Source of the DNA: Streptomyces umbrinus
GTDB taxonomy: Bacteria > Actinomycetota > Actinomycetes > Streptomycetales > Streptomycetaceae
DNA: 64,000 nt
Direction: 5' to 3'
Assembly (NCBI RefSeq): GCF_030817415.1
Contig: NZ_JAUSZI010000002.1
Span: forward strand, 1,550,001 to 1,614,000
The translations under genes and the position numbers were made by a program. Position 1 is the first letter of the stretch; every line of letters begins with the position of its first letter. A model generated the notes under the pieces. The model did no database searches. It was given only the letters and a program-made list of their open reading frames with translations, and had not been told where the DNA came from. Shown in pieces: positions 1 through 7,928 of this stretch.

Positions 1-348
1 GTGGACGCCCTGCACGCCTGGCGGGGCAGGCCCGACCCCAGGACCGCACCGGACGCCCTGCTCACCTTCTTCGCGGGCCTGCCCCCTCATGCCCCGCTCT
101 ACCGCGCCCTGTTGAGCCCGGGCGGCGGCGGACCGCTGGGCCGCGTCCTGCACCGGGACCTGCGGGCCCGCAGCCTCGCCGAGCGTGAACTCGTCGGCGC
201 GCCGGAGGCGCCGCTCGTCGCCTCCGCCGTCGCCGCGACCTTCGCGGGCGTTCTGGCCGACTGGCTGCACGGGCTCGTCGAAGCCACTCCCGAGGAGATC
301 GCCCACAAAGTGTGGCGGCTGCTCGTGGCCCTGCACGCGAGCCGGTAG
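1..348 (+). CDS. TetR-family regulator, C-terminal part only
   Basis: The frame is open from base 1 and stops at TAG 346-348, so the true start and the DNA-binding N-terminus lie outside the window. The visible 115 codons resemble the C-terminal ligand-binding half of Streptomyces TetR repressors, with the stretch LYRALLSPGGGG followed by LGRVLHRDLRAR and a closing helix rich in W and L. The GTG at base 1 is probably an internal Val. The ligand and target cannot be told. The next gene converges on it from the other strand. Confidence 0.6.
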   Translation: MDALHAWRGRPDPRTAPDALLTFFAGLPPHAPLYRALLSPGGGGPLGRVLHRDLRARSLAERELVGAPEAPLVASAVAATFAGVLADWLHGLVEATPEEIAHKVWRLLVALHASR

Positions 349-367
349 GACGCCGCCGGACGGAGGG

Positions 368-1246
368 TCAATCGCAGCCCATCCCCTTCTTCACCGCCGG
401 CCACGCCTCCACCCCGTCCGGCGTGCGGACGTACGCCTTCTTCTTGTCGGCCGTCAGCCACAGTTCCCACTCGCCGTGGCGGTAGCCGGTGTCGCGGGCG
501 CCGTCGGGCAGGGCGGCATCGCCGTCGTACGGGGCTGTGAGCAGCCCGGACAGCACGCCCTCGGGATCACGGGCGTACAGCACGCGCTTCGCGCCGTGCC
601 CGAGTTCGAGGAAATGGGCCGACTGCCAGTCGCAGTGCTCCGAGCCCTGGGAACTGCTGATGGTGGTGACCGGGAGCCGACGGCCGCGCGCGTCCGTCCA
701 GACCTCGTACCCCTGGTCGTCGGTGAAACTCTCGGGGAACTCGGCCGGGTCGCACGAGGCGGTCGTCTCCGGGCCCCAACCGGGCCGGTTCGGCTGGTCC
801 TTGGCGACGATGACGGCGACCTTGGTCCGACCCCCGACGTCGTACGAGAACAGCACACGGTCCCCGTCGTCGCGCTCGACGCGATAGCCGGACCTCGGGA
901 CGCCCGGCTGCTCGATGTCGAAGTACGCCTCAAGCCCTTCCGCCGGGGTCGAACCGCCGTCGCCCTTGCTCCAGTTGCCCCCGAACCCGCCCGAGTGGAT
1001 GTCCCCCTCGCACTCCAGGGCCAGCCCCGCCGCGCCCGACTCGGCCTCGGTCGCCCGTTGGCTGTCCTCGTCGTACTCCTTGTGCGGCACGCGCAGCGGT
1101 CCGCTGTAGGGCGTGGTCGACGCGGGTCCACCGTCGAGGAGCCCTCCGTCGGTGTGCCCCTTCTCGCTCTCCACCAGCACCGTCACAAGTGTCGCGACCG
1201 TCACGATGCCCGCCACCGCCAGTCCGCCCGCCTTGATCCCCCGCAT
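368..1246 (-). CDS. Membrane-anchored extracytoplasmic protein of unknown function
   Basis: A 292-residue protein starting at ATG 1246. Residues about 7-25 form one hydrophobic segment (GGLAVAGIVTVATLVTVLV) with no lipobox Cys, so it is probably anchored by an N-terminal helix with the rest outside the membrane. The remainder is polar and acidic with scattered Cys (CEGD, SCDP, HCDW, GMGCD end) that could form disulfides. I do not recognise a domain. It stands alone between the end of the TetR gene and the GlxA-type regulator. Confidence 0.7.
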   Translation of the reverse strand: MRGIKAGGLAVAGIVTVATLVTVLVESEKGHTDGGLLDGGPASTTPYSGPLRVPHKEYDEDSQRATEAESGAAGLALECEGDIHSGGFGGNWSKGDGGSTPAEGLEAYFDIEQPGVPRSGYRVERDDGDRVLFSYDVGGRTKVAVIVAKDQPNRPGWGPETTASCDPAEFPESFTDDQGYEVWTDARGRRLPVTTISSSQGSEHCDWQSAHFLELGHGAKRVLYARDPEGVLSGLLTAPYDGDAALPDGARDTGYRHGEWELWLTADKKKAYVRTPDGVEAWPAVKKGMGCD

Positions 1247-1326
1247 AGCTCCGCCCCCTGCCGGCCGTGTCGCCGTGTCCCTCCTCCGACGCACAGACCC
1301 CTCAGGACGTTCGGACGGAGTTCGCT

Positions 1327-2343
1327 TCAGCTCTGCCGGGCCGTCTGGAACGTACGCCGGTAGGCCTGCGGTGAGACGCCGATCGCCGCGTGCAGATGCT
1401 GCCGGAGCGAGGTGCCGGTCGCGAAGCCGACCTCGCCCGCGATCTGATCCACCGGGAGATCGCTGGCTTCGAGCAACTGCCGTGCGCGGACGACGCGTTG
1501 CTGGATGAGCCAGCGGCCGGGGCTCATCCCGACCTCGTCGTTGAACCGGCGGACGAACGTGCGCAGGCTCATCCGGGCGTGCGCGGCGAGATCGCCCAGG
1601 GTCAGCGGTTCGCCGAGGCGTTCCAGGGCCCACTGCCGGGTGGCCGCGGTGCCCGCGGTCGAGGGCTCGGGCACGGGCTGCTCGATGTACTGGGCCTGAC
1701 CGCCGTCCCGCCACGGCGGCACCACGCAGGACCGGGCCACGCGGTTGGCCAGCTCGCTGCCGTGGTCCTTGCGCACGAGGTGCAGGCAGACGTCCACACC
1801 GGACGCGGCTCCCGCCGAGGTGAGGAGCGAGTCCTCGTCGACGAACAGCACATCGGCGTCCAGGTCCACGTCCGGGAACATCTTCCGGAACAGCGGGGCC
1901 AGCTGCCAGTGCGTCGTCGCCCGGCGTCCGGCGAGCATCCCCGCCGCCGCCAGGACGAAGGCGCCCGTGCAGATGGACACGATCCGGGCGTCCGGCCGGA
2001 TGGCCCTCAGCGCGCCGGCCACCGCCTCGGGGAGATCATCGCTGAGCTGCGACAGCGCGAACGGCGGGATGACGACAGTGTCGGCCGTACGCAGCGCTTC
2101 GGGGCCGTGTTCGACGGTGATCGAGAAGTCCGAGCTGCTGCGCACCGGCTGCCCGTCGACCGTGCAGGTCAGGATCTCGTACCGGCCCTCGGCCGAGCCG
2201 AAGACCCGGTTCGGGATGCCGAGTTCGAAGGGGTAGACCCCGTCCAGGGCCAGGACGACGACCCGCTCCACGGGTCCGTCGTACTCCCCGTGCCGGGAGG
2301 TCTCTGTGGGGTCGGGGCGCTCCCCGCATTGCGTCTGCAGCAT
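1327..2343 (-). CDS. GlxA-family transcriptional regulator (DJ-1/PfpI domain plus AraC HTH)
   Basis: 338 residues, the usual length for the family. Residues about 27-190 are a DJ-1/PfpI (class I amidotransferase-like) domain with the nucleophile-elbow sequence SICTGAF around Cys125. Residues about 235-332 are an AraC/XylS double helix-turn-helix (LGDLAAHARMSLRTFVRRF, then IAGEVGFATGTSLRQHL). This is the architecture of AdpA. Proteins like this bind DNA, and the N-terminal domain serves dimerisation or ligand sensing rather than catalysis. It is divergent from an oxidoreductase gene across about 70 bp that contain a 7-bp-arm palindrome, so it probably controls that gene and itself. Confidence 0.88.
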   Translation of the reverse strand: MLQTQCGERPDPTETSRHGEYDGPVERVVVLALDGVYPFELGIPNRVFGSAEGRYEILTCTVDGQPVRSSSDFSITVEHGPEALRTADTVVIPPFALSQLSDDLPEAVAGALRAIRPDARIVSICTGAFVLAAAGMLAGRRATTHWQLAPLFRKMFPDVDLDADVLFVDEDSLLTSAGAASGVDVCLHLVRKDHGSELANRVARSCVVPPWRDGGQAQYIEQPVPEPSTAGTAATRQWALERLGEPLTLGDLAAHARMSLRTFVRRFNDEVGMSPGRWLIQQRVVRARQLLEASDLPVDQIAGEVGFATGTSLRQHLHAAIGVSPQAYRRTFQTARQS

Positions 2344-2361
2344 GGCACGATCCTATCGAAC

Positions 2362-2379
2362 AATGGCAATCATGCCATT
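2362..2379. promoter_or_regulatory. Candidate operator for the GlxA-type regulator
   Basis: Perfect inverted repeat AATGGCA-ATCA-TGCCATT in the 70-bp space between the divergent starts at 2343 and 2414. Its half site TGGCA resembles the TGGC core bound by the related AraC-type regulator AdpA. The assignment rests on position and symmetry only. Confidence 0.45.
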
Positions 2380-2413
2380 TCCTCGGCTCTCGCGGCCCGG
2401 CAGGCTGGAGCGC

Positions 2414-3364
2414 ATGAGCACTGAGAACACGATGCGCGCGATCAGTCAGGACGTCCTCGGCGGTCCCGAGGTCCTCAAGGAAGTGGAGCTGGAGATCCCG
2501 AGGCCCGGGCCGAGCGAGGTGCTGATCCGGGTGCACGCGGCGGGCCTCAACCCGACCGACTGGAAGCACCGGGCGAACGGCAACTTCCTCGGAAAGCCGC
2601 CGTTCGTCCTCGGCTGGGACGTGTCCGGCGTCGTCGAGGCGATCGGCGTCGGCGTCACCCTCCACAAGCCGGGCGACGAGGTCTTCGGCATGCTGCCGTA
2701 CCCGTACGGCGTAGGGGCGCACGCCGAGTACGTCACCGGCCCCGCGCGGGCCTTCGCGCACAAGCCGGCCGAGGTCGACCACACACAGGCGGGCGCGATC
2801 CCGCTGGCCGCGCTGACCGCCTGGCAGGCGCTGGTCGACACGGCGGACGTCCGGCCGGGGCAGCGGGTGCTGATCCACGCGGCGGCCGGCGGAGTGGGGC
2901 ATCTCGCCGTGCAGATCGCCAAGGAGCGCGGGGCCTACGTGATCGGTACGGCCAGCGCGGGCAAGCACGAGTTCCTGCGGGGCCTGGGCGTCGATGAGGC
3001 GATCGACTATCGGGAGACCGACTTCGCCGAGGCCGTGCGGGATGTCGATGTCGTGCTGGACACGATCGGGGGCGACTACCGGTCGCGGTCGCTCAGGACC
3101 CTTCGGCCGGGTGGACTGCTCGTGTCGATCCTGCCGTCCGGGTCGCCGGCGCTTGCCCAGGAGGCGCAGGGGCTCGGTGTGCGGGCGATCGAACTGGTCG
3201 TGGAGGCCGATCAGGCCGGGATGCGGGCGATTGCCGAGCTGGTGGCTGCGGGGCGGCTGCGCGCCGCGGTTGCCGAGGTGTTTCCGTTGGCCGAGGCCTC
3301 GAAGGCCCATGCGCTCGGGGACACCGGGCGGACCGTGGGGAAGCTTGTTCTTCAGGTTCGGTAG
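2414..3364 (+). CDS. NADP-dependent zinc-free MDR oxidoreductase (quinone oxidoreductase-like)
   Basis: 316 residues from ATG 2414; a second in-frame ATG at 2432 is possible, and neither has a strong ribosome binding site. It is a medium-chain dehydrogenase/reductase of the zinc-independent quinone oxidoreductase type. The N-terminal GroES-like fold carries GWDVSGVVEAIG and the nucleotide-binding loop is AAAGGVGHLAVQ, the Ala/Gly-rich signature of this branch. No zinc-binding Cys cluster is present. Expected reaction: NADPH-dependent reduction of a quinone or enone. It is divergent from the GlxA-type regulator gene, its likely controller. Confidence 0.85.
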   Translation: MSTENTMRAISQDVLGGPEVLKEVELEIPRPGPSEVLIRVHAAGLNPTDWKHRANGNFLGKPPFVLGWDVSGVVEAIGVGVTLHKPGDEVFGMLPYPYGVGAHAEYVTGPARAFAHKPAEVDHTQAGAIPLAALTAWQALVDTADVRPGQRVLIHAAAGGVGHLAVQIAKERGAYVIGTASAGKHEFLRGLGVDEAIDYRETDFAEAVRDVDVVLDTIGGDYRSRSLRTLRPGGLLVSILPSGSPALAQEAQGLGVRAIELVVEADQAGMRAIAELVAAGRLRAAVAEVFPLAEASKAHALGDTGRTVGKLVLQVR

Positions 3365-3410
3365 CACCTTGTGGGGCGCGGGTACCACAGGTGGTGTTGA
3401 GCTGCGAGCC

Positions 3411-3453
3411 GGTTGTGGCCGGCCGCGCAGTTCCCCGCGCCCCTTACGGGGCA
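3411..3453 (-). repeat. Streptomyces intergenic palindromic repeat, copy 1
   Basis: Read on the minus strand it carries the core AGGGGCGCGGGGAACTGCGC with a short GCCCC/GGGGC stem. It lies between the convergent ends of the oxidoreductase (3364) and the alcohol dehydrogenase (3455), a place that fits a terminator-like role. Confidence 0.7.
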
Positions 3454-3454
3454 C

Positions 3455-4564
3455 TCAGGCGAATGTCAGTACCGGCTTGATCGTCTTGCCCGCGGCCATG
3501 TCCTGGACGGCCTGGCCGATGTCCTCGAACGCGTAGGTGCTGATCAGCCGGTCCAGTGGCAGTCGGCCCTCGCGGACCAGTTTGACCAGGGCCGGGATCG
3601 CGGTCTGGGTCTCCTGGTCGCCGAGGGTGAGGCCCACCAGTCGCTTGCCGCCGAGCATGCCGTTGACGTCCAGGGCTACCTCGGAACCGAACGGTGGGGC
3701 GCCGACGATCACCGCCGTACCGCGGGCGGCGAGCGCGTCCACGCCCTTGCGCAGGACGATGACGTTGCCGGTGGTCTCGACGACCCCGTCGGCCCCGGCC
3801 CCGCTCGTGATCAGCTGGACCGCGTCGACGATGTCCGCCTCGTTGGCGTTCACGGTGTGGGTGGCGCCCAACTCGCGTGCCAGTTCCAGGCGTTCGACGA
3901 CCTTGTCGACGGCTATCACCGTCGTCGCGGGCGTCAGTGCCGCGGCCATCACCGCCGACAGACCGACCGCGCCGGCGCCCAGGACCACGACCGTGTCGCC
4001 CGTACGGGGCTCAAGGACGTTCCAGACCGCGCCCACGCCTGTCTGTACGCCGCAGCCCAGCGGCGCGAGGGACTCCAGCGGGATGTCCCTGTCGACCTTG
4101 ACGAGGCTGCGCTCGTCCACCAACGCCCTCTCGGCGAAGGAGGACTGGCCGAAGAAGTGGCCGCCGAGCGGGGCCCCGTCACGGCTGATGGTGGCGGAGC
4201 CGTCGGCGCGGCGGCCGCCGAGGAGGTTCAGCGGCAGCCAGGCGGCGCAGTACGCCGGGTGGCCGTCGCGGCAGTTGCGGCAGGAGCCGCAGGAGGTGAA
4301 GGACAGCACGACGTGGTCGCCGGGTTCGACGCCCGTGACGTCCGGGCCGACGGCCTCGACGATCCCGGCGCCCTCGTGGCCCAGTACGCCGGGCAGCGGG
4401 AACGGCAGGCCGCCGCTCGCGACCCCGAGGTCCGTGTGACACAGGCCCGCGGCCACGATTCGGACCAGGACCTCATGGGCGCGGGGCTCGTCGAGCTCCA
4501 CGTCGGCGAGGGTGAAGGGCGCTCCCCCGGACTCGACCACGGCTGCGCGAGTGGTGGTGGACAT
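3455..4564 (-). CDS. Zinc-dependent NAD alcohol dehydrogenase (aryl/benzyl alcohol type)
   Basis: 369 residues. Catalytic zinc ligands are visible as Cys42 (GLCHTD), His63 (GHEGAG) and Cys171 (LGCGVQTG). Structural-zinc cysteines are 92, 95, 98 and 106. The NAD loop is GAGAVG near residues 196-201, followed by an acidic residue (AVDK) that favours NAD over NADP. The pattern is that of the class III-like aryl-alcohol dehydrogenases that oxidise primary alcohols to aldehydes. The aldehyde dehydrogenase gene lies 58 bp upstream on the same strand, so the two probably form an operon that takes an alcohol to the acid, under the divergent MarR regulator. Confidence 0.9.
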   Translation of the reverse strand: MSTTTRAAVVESGGAPFTLADVELDEPRAHEVLVRIVAAGLCHTDLGVASGGLPFPLPGVLGHEGAGIVEAVGPDVTGVEPGDHVVLSFTSCGSCRNCRDGHPAYCAAWLPLNLLGGRRADGSATISRDGAPLGGHFFGQSSFAERALVDERSLVKVDRDIPLESLAPLGCGVQTGVGAVWNVLEPRTGDTVVVLGAGAVGLSAVMAAALTPATTVIAVDKVVERLELARELGATHTVNANEADIVDAVQLITSGAGADGVVETTGNVIVLRKGVDALAARGTAVIVGAPPFGSEVALDVNGMLGGKRLVGLTLGDQETQTAIPALVKLVREGRLPLDRLISTYAFEDIGQAVQDMAAGKTIKPVLTFA

Positions 4565-4622
4565 GCTGCGAACTCCCTTGGGTGAGGGTGAGTTGAAGGG
4601 GTGAGCCTGGCTGCGGGGGCAC

Positions 4623-6080
4623 TCAGTCGAACGAGATGACGACGGACTTGACCTTGGTGTAGGAGGCGAGCGCCTCGGGCCCGTACTCGCGGCCGAAGCC
4701 GGAGGCCTTGACCCCTCCGAAGGGCACCGCGGGGTCGAGCATCGCCCAGTCGTTGACCCACACGATGCCCGCCTGGAGCCGGTCCGCGACGCGGTGCGCG
4801 CGGGCGAGGTCGGTGGTCTGCAGGCCCGAAGCCAGGCCGTACGGCGTGGAGTTGGCCAGTTCGACGGCCTCGTCCTCGGAGTCGAAGGGCTGCACGGTCA
4901 GGACCGGGCCGAAGATCTCCTCCTGGACCACACGGGAGTCGTTCGACAGGCCCGCGATGACCGTGGGTTTGTAGTAGAAGCCGCCGTTCAGGTCCAGGCG
5001 CTCGCCGCCGCACACGATCCGACCGCCCTCCTTGCGGGCCAGCTCGACGTACTCCTCGACCTTCTTCAGGTGCCGCTCCCCCGCCATGGGCCCGACGACG
5101 GTCTCGGGCTCCCGGGGGTCGCCGACCGGGACGCCGGGGACGGCGTCGGCGAGGATGCCGACCACGGTGTTGTAGAGGGGGCGTGCGACGAGCAGGCGCG
5201 GGCCGCCCATGCAGAACTGGCCGGTGTTGAAGACGAAGCCCTTGATGACCGCGCCGATGGCCTTCTCGACGTCGGCGTCCTCGAAGACGATGTGCGCCGC
5301 GTTGCCGCCGAGTTCCATGGTGACCGACTTCAGGCCCTCGCCGGCGACGCTCGCCGCGTGCCTGCCGACCGCGGTCGACCCGGTGAAGGCGATCTTGTCG
5401 ACGCCGGGGTTGCGCAGGAGCGCCTCGCCCGCGATCGGTCCCGTGCCGGTGACGACGTTGTAGACACCGTCCGGGACGCCCGCCTCCTGGAGCAGACCGG
5501 CCATGTAGAGGGCGCTGAGCGGGGTCTCCTCGGCCGGCTTGTGCACGACCGTGTTTCCGGCCGCGAGCGCCGGGGCGATCTTCGATCCCGCGAGGATCAG
5601 CGGGAAGTTGAAGGGCGTGATCGCGGCGACGACACCGATCGGGCCGGGCTTGGTGTAGGCGAGGCCGTTGAGCGGGGTGTCCCGGGTCGCCCCGTCCAGG
5701 GTCCAGGCGAGGGAGGCGTAGTACTCGTAGTCGTTGGCCGCGTTCGTCACGTCGACCGCGTGGCACAGCGTGATCGGCTTGCCGACGTCCTGGCTCTCCA
5801 GGGCCGCGATCTCGTCCGCGTTCTCCCGGATCAGTTCGGCGACGCGGTGCAGCACCCGGCCGCGCTCACGACCGCTCATCGTGGCCCACGGTCCGCGGTC
5901 GAACGCCTTCCGCGCGGCGCGTACGGCCGTGTCGACATCGGTGGCGGAGGCCTCCGCGACCGTCGTGACCACCTGGCCGGTGGACGGATCGAACACGTCC
6001 GTACGCGCTCCGTCGGCCGCCTCGCGCCACTGTCCACCGATGAACAGCTGCCCGGGCCCGCTCTCGAAGGTGGTCGTCAT
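4623..6080 (-). CDS. NAD(P)-dependent aldehyde dehydrogenase
   Basis: 485 residues from ATG 6080, preceded by GAGGAG at good spacing, which decides this start over upstream in-frame codons. Family marks: FTGST at about 232-236, general base Glu256 in MELGGN, catalytic Cys290 in GQFCMGG, and EEIFGPVL near the C-terminus. It is closest in pattern to the betaine-aldehyde/phenylacetaldehyde type. It is the first gene of a two-gene operon with the alcohol dehydrogenase and starts 105 bp from the divergent MarR gene. The shared gap holds two palindromes with the same core, so alcohol or aldehyde induction through MarR is likely. Confidence 0.9.
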   Translation of the reverse strand: MTTTFESGPGQLFIGGQWREAADGARTDVFDPSTGQVVTTVAEASATDVDTAVRAARKAFDRGPWATMSGRERGRVLHRVAELIRENADEIAALESQDVGKPITLCHAVDVTNAANDYEYYASLAWTLDGATRDTPLNGLAYTKPGPIGVVAAITPFNFPLILAGSKIAPALAAGNTVVHKPAEETPLSALYMAGLLQEAGVPDGVYNVVTGTGPIAGEALLRNPGVDKIAFTGSTAVGRHAASVAGEGLKSVTMELGGNAAHIVFEDADVEKAIGAVIKGFVFNTGQFCMGGPRLLVARPLYNTVVGILADAVPGVPVGDPREPETVVGPMAGERHLKKVEEYVELARKEGGRIVCGGERLDLNGGFYYKPTVIAGLSNDSRVVQEEIFGPVLTVQPFDSEDEAVELANSTPYGLASGLQTTDLARAHRVADRLQAGIVWVNDWAMLDPAVPFGGVKASGFGREYGPEALASYTKVKSVVISFD

Positions 6081-6113
6081 TGCCCACTCCTCAGCCTCGA
6101 TCGCCAAGATTTC

Positions 6114-6136
6114 AACCAACAGGATTCCTGTTGGTT
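6114..6136. promoter_or_regulatory. MarR-type operator 1 (perfect 11-bp-arm palindrome)
   Basis: A 23-bp perfect palindrome with arm AACCAACAGGA around a single central T. It sits 34 bp upstream of the aldehyde dehydrogenase start. Its core ACAGGATTCCTGT is repeated almost exactly in operator 2, with the centres 34 bp apart. Confidence 0.75.
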
Positions 6137-6151
6137 CGCAGTCTCTTTACA

Positions 6152-6166
6152 GACAGGTTTCCTGTC
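6152..6166. promoter_or_regulatory. MarR-type operator 2
   Basis: GACAGG-TTT-CCTGTC, sharing the core ACAGG(A/T)TTCCTGT with operator 1. It ends 20 bp before the MarR start codon and just upstream of a -10-like TACGCT (6174-6179), so bound protein would block transcription of marR itself. Confidence 0.7.
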
Positions 6167-6185
6167 AATGCCCTACGCTGAACGC

Positions 6186-6614
6186 ATGGTCGTCACCAAG
6201 GCACCCCCGTCGCTGCTGTACATGGTCAAGCAGGTGGAACTCGTCGTACGGTCCCGCCTCGACGAGTTGCTGAAGCCCACGGGGATCACCGCACTGCAGT
6301 ACACCTCGCTCACCGTCCTGGAGCGGCACGACGGCCTGTCCGCGGCGCAGCTCGCCCGCGACTCGTTCGTGACCGCACAGTCCGTGGCCGATGTGATCCG
6401 GTCCCTGGAGACCCGCGGCCTGGTACGGCGCGAGCGCAATCACCGCAACCGCCGCGAGCTGCTGATTCTCCTCACCGAGTCTGGCCGCGATGTGCTCGCT
6501 CGGCACGCCGAGCCGGTGCGGGAGCTGGAGGAGCGCATGGTCCGGGATCTCACGGCGCACCAGACGGACCAGTTCAGGCAGGCGCTGTCGAAGGCGTGGC
6601 AGTCGCTGTCCTGA
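6186..6614 (+). CDS. MarR-family transcriptional regulator
   Basis: 142 residues, the normal size. The winged helix runs over about residues 35-100, with the recognition region AQLARDSFVTAQSVADVIRSLE and the wing RERNHRNRRELLILLT. The chosen ATG at 6186 lies 6 nt after TACGCT, the usual arrangement of a leaderless Streptomyces promoter; an in-frame ATG at 6168 is less likely because it overlaps that promoter. It is divergent from the aldehyde/alcohol dehydrogenase operon and separated by two like palindromes, so it very probably represses both itself and that operon. An aromatic alcohol, aldehyde or acid as inducer is inference. Confidence 0.88.
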   Translation: MVVTKAPPSLLYMVKQVELVVRSRLDELLKPTGITALQYTSLTVLERHDGLSAAQLARDSFVTAQSVADVIRSLETRGLVRRERNHRNRRELLILLTESGRDVLARHAEPVRELEERMVRDLTAHQTDQFRQALSKAWQSLS

Positions 6615-6801
6615 AACTGGCGGGCGACACGTCCTTTAAATCGAAGACATATGTCAATCGAACATGCTGAAATTCACCCCATCGAGGGTAACTTGCTGAG
6701 TGGGGAACGGTTGGGCGGCCGCCAGCCGCACACGGCCGCGTCTACGCTCACGGAACGACGTCACCCTGGCCCCCGGTGACCTTGTTGGAGGTGATGTCGT
6801 C

Positions 6802-7182
6802 GTGCGCAACGAGTCCGCGCCGTTCACTCCTCATCTGCGTGTCCACCAGGACCGCGGGCACACCGTGCTGGAGTTCCACGGAGAGATCGACATCATCGCG
6901 GCGCTGGACATCGTCCCGGCTCTGGACGCGGCCACGGGGCACCCGGCCGCGCGGGTCGTGCTCGACCTGCGGCACATCGAGTTCTTCGACTGCTCGGGCC
7001 TGCGCCTGCTGTACCGGGCCCGGCGCCGGGTCCTCGCCCAGGGCGGACGGCTGTACCTGGTCTGCACCCACCCGCTGACCCTGCGCATCCTCCACGTGAC
7101 CGGGCTCGACGACGTGCTGCCTCCGCTGTCGAGCATGGACGAGGCCCTCGGCCAGCCCGAGGCAGCCTCGGAGTCCTTATGA
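6802..7182 (+). CDS. STAS-domain anti-sigma factor antagonist
   Basis: 126 residues from GTG 6802, chosen because TTGGAGGTGA stands 7 nt upstream. A single STAS domain fills the protein. The phosphorylatable serine is expected at Ser65 in FFDCSGLRLL, the position phosphorylated by anti-sigma kinases in the BldG/SpoIIAA/RsbV family. When dephosphorylated such proteins bind an anti-sigma kinase and free its sigma factor. No kinase or sigma gene is adjacent, so the partner is unknown. It converges on an SDR gene 9 bp away. Confidence 0.88.
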   Translation: MRNESAPFTPHLRVHQDRGHTVLEFHGEIDIIAALDIVPALDAATGHPAARVVLDLRHIEFFDCSGLRLLYRARRRVLAQGGRLYLVCTHPLTLRILHVTGLDDVLPPLSSMDEALGQPEAASESL

Positions 7183-7191
7183 CCGGGCTCC

Positions 7192-7872
7192 TCAGCAGCG
7201 GCCGGCGTGCAGCACCTCGCGGTCCCACAGATGACGCGGCTGCGTGTGCAGCTGCCAGTAGTGCTCGGCGATGTCGTCGGGGTCGAAATCGGTGCCGAGA
7301 GCGACCGGGCCGTCCACGGTGACGCTCGCCACGTGCACTCCGGAGGGGCCGTACTGCTGATCGAGCAGCGCGACCAGGGTGCGGACGCCCGCCTTGCCCA
7401 GGGAGAGGCTCACGTACCGCGGCTCGGGTTCGGGCATGCCGCCCGTGACAAGGAACGTTCCACTGCCGCGCGCCGCCATCGCGGGCGCGAGGCGTGCCGC
7501 GGCGTTGAGCGCGCCGACCACATTGACCGCCCACGCCTCCATGTGTTCGCGTACCGAGAACTCACCCAGCTCGTCCGCGCGGACGAGCGCGGCGTTGTAG
7601 ACGGCCACCTCCGGTACGCCGTGCTCGTCGATGGCCTGGTCGAGGGCCGCGTCCAACTCGGCCCGGTCGGTGCAGTCGGCCTGCAGCGTGACGATCGGAA
7701 CGCCATGAGAAGCGCCGAGAGGTGCGCCGAGGGAAGCGACCTCGCCCGCCACGGCGCGCAGCGTCTGCCCGCCCCTGGCGATCAGCGTGATCGGCAGACC
7801 CTTCCTGGCGAACCGACGGGCGACAGCCTGCCCGATCCCCGGTCCCGCACCAATGATCACTGCACCTGACAT
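7192..7872 (-). CDS. SDR-family protein lacking the usual catalytic Tyr
   Basis: 226 residues from ATG 7872, preceded by GGGGAG; a GTG at 7893 is also in frame. The Rossmann loop GAGPGIGQAVARRF and the NAALV segment show a short-chain dehydrogenase fold. At the active-site helix the sequence is SLSLGKAGVRTL, so the Lys is present but the Tyr four residues before it is Leu; the nearest Tyr (RYVSL) is seven residues away. Classical oxidoreductase activity is therefore doubtful. It is divergent from a MerR gene across 56 bp and likely controlled by it. Confidence 0.82.
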   Translation of the reverse strand: MSGAVIIGAGPGIGQAVARRFARKGLPITLIARGGQTLRAVAGEVASLGAPLGASHGVPIVTLQADCTDRAELDAALDQAIDEHGVPEVAVYNAALVRADELGEFSVREHMEAWAVNVVGALNAAARLAPAMAARGSGTFLVTGGMPEPEPRYVSLSLGKAGVRTLVALLDQQYGPSGVHVASVTVDGPVALGTDFDPDDIAEHYWQLHTQPRHLWDREVLHAGRC

Positions 7873-7887
7873 GGCCGGGCTCCCCTG

Positions 7888-7911
7888 CTTCACGATCAGC
7901 GATATGTGAAG
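7888..7911. promoter_or_regulatory. Candidate MerR operator
   Basis: Inverted repeat CTTCAC-N12-GTGAAG in the space between the divergent SDR (7872) and MerR (7929) starts. A -35-like TTGACC for the SDR promoter is seen on the minus strand at 7911-7916. No clear -10 was identified, so only the dyad is supported. Confidence 0.45.
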
Positions 7912-7928
7912 GTCAAGGAGAAGGCCGG

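Noticed and set aside
4228..5766. Long Arg/Pro-rich open frame opposite or within the aldehyde dehydrogenase region
   Set aside because: It lies on the same DNA as the well-supported dehydrogenase genes in a shadow frame; composition is the low-complexity R/P/A/G typical of out-of-frame high-GC DNA.
6615..6801. Possible stress-sigma (GTTT-N-GGGTA) promoter before the STAS gene
   Set aside because: GGGTAA is present at 6686 but no matching -35 at proper spacing was seen.
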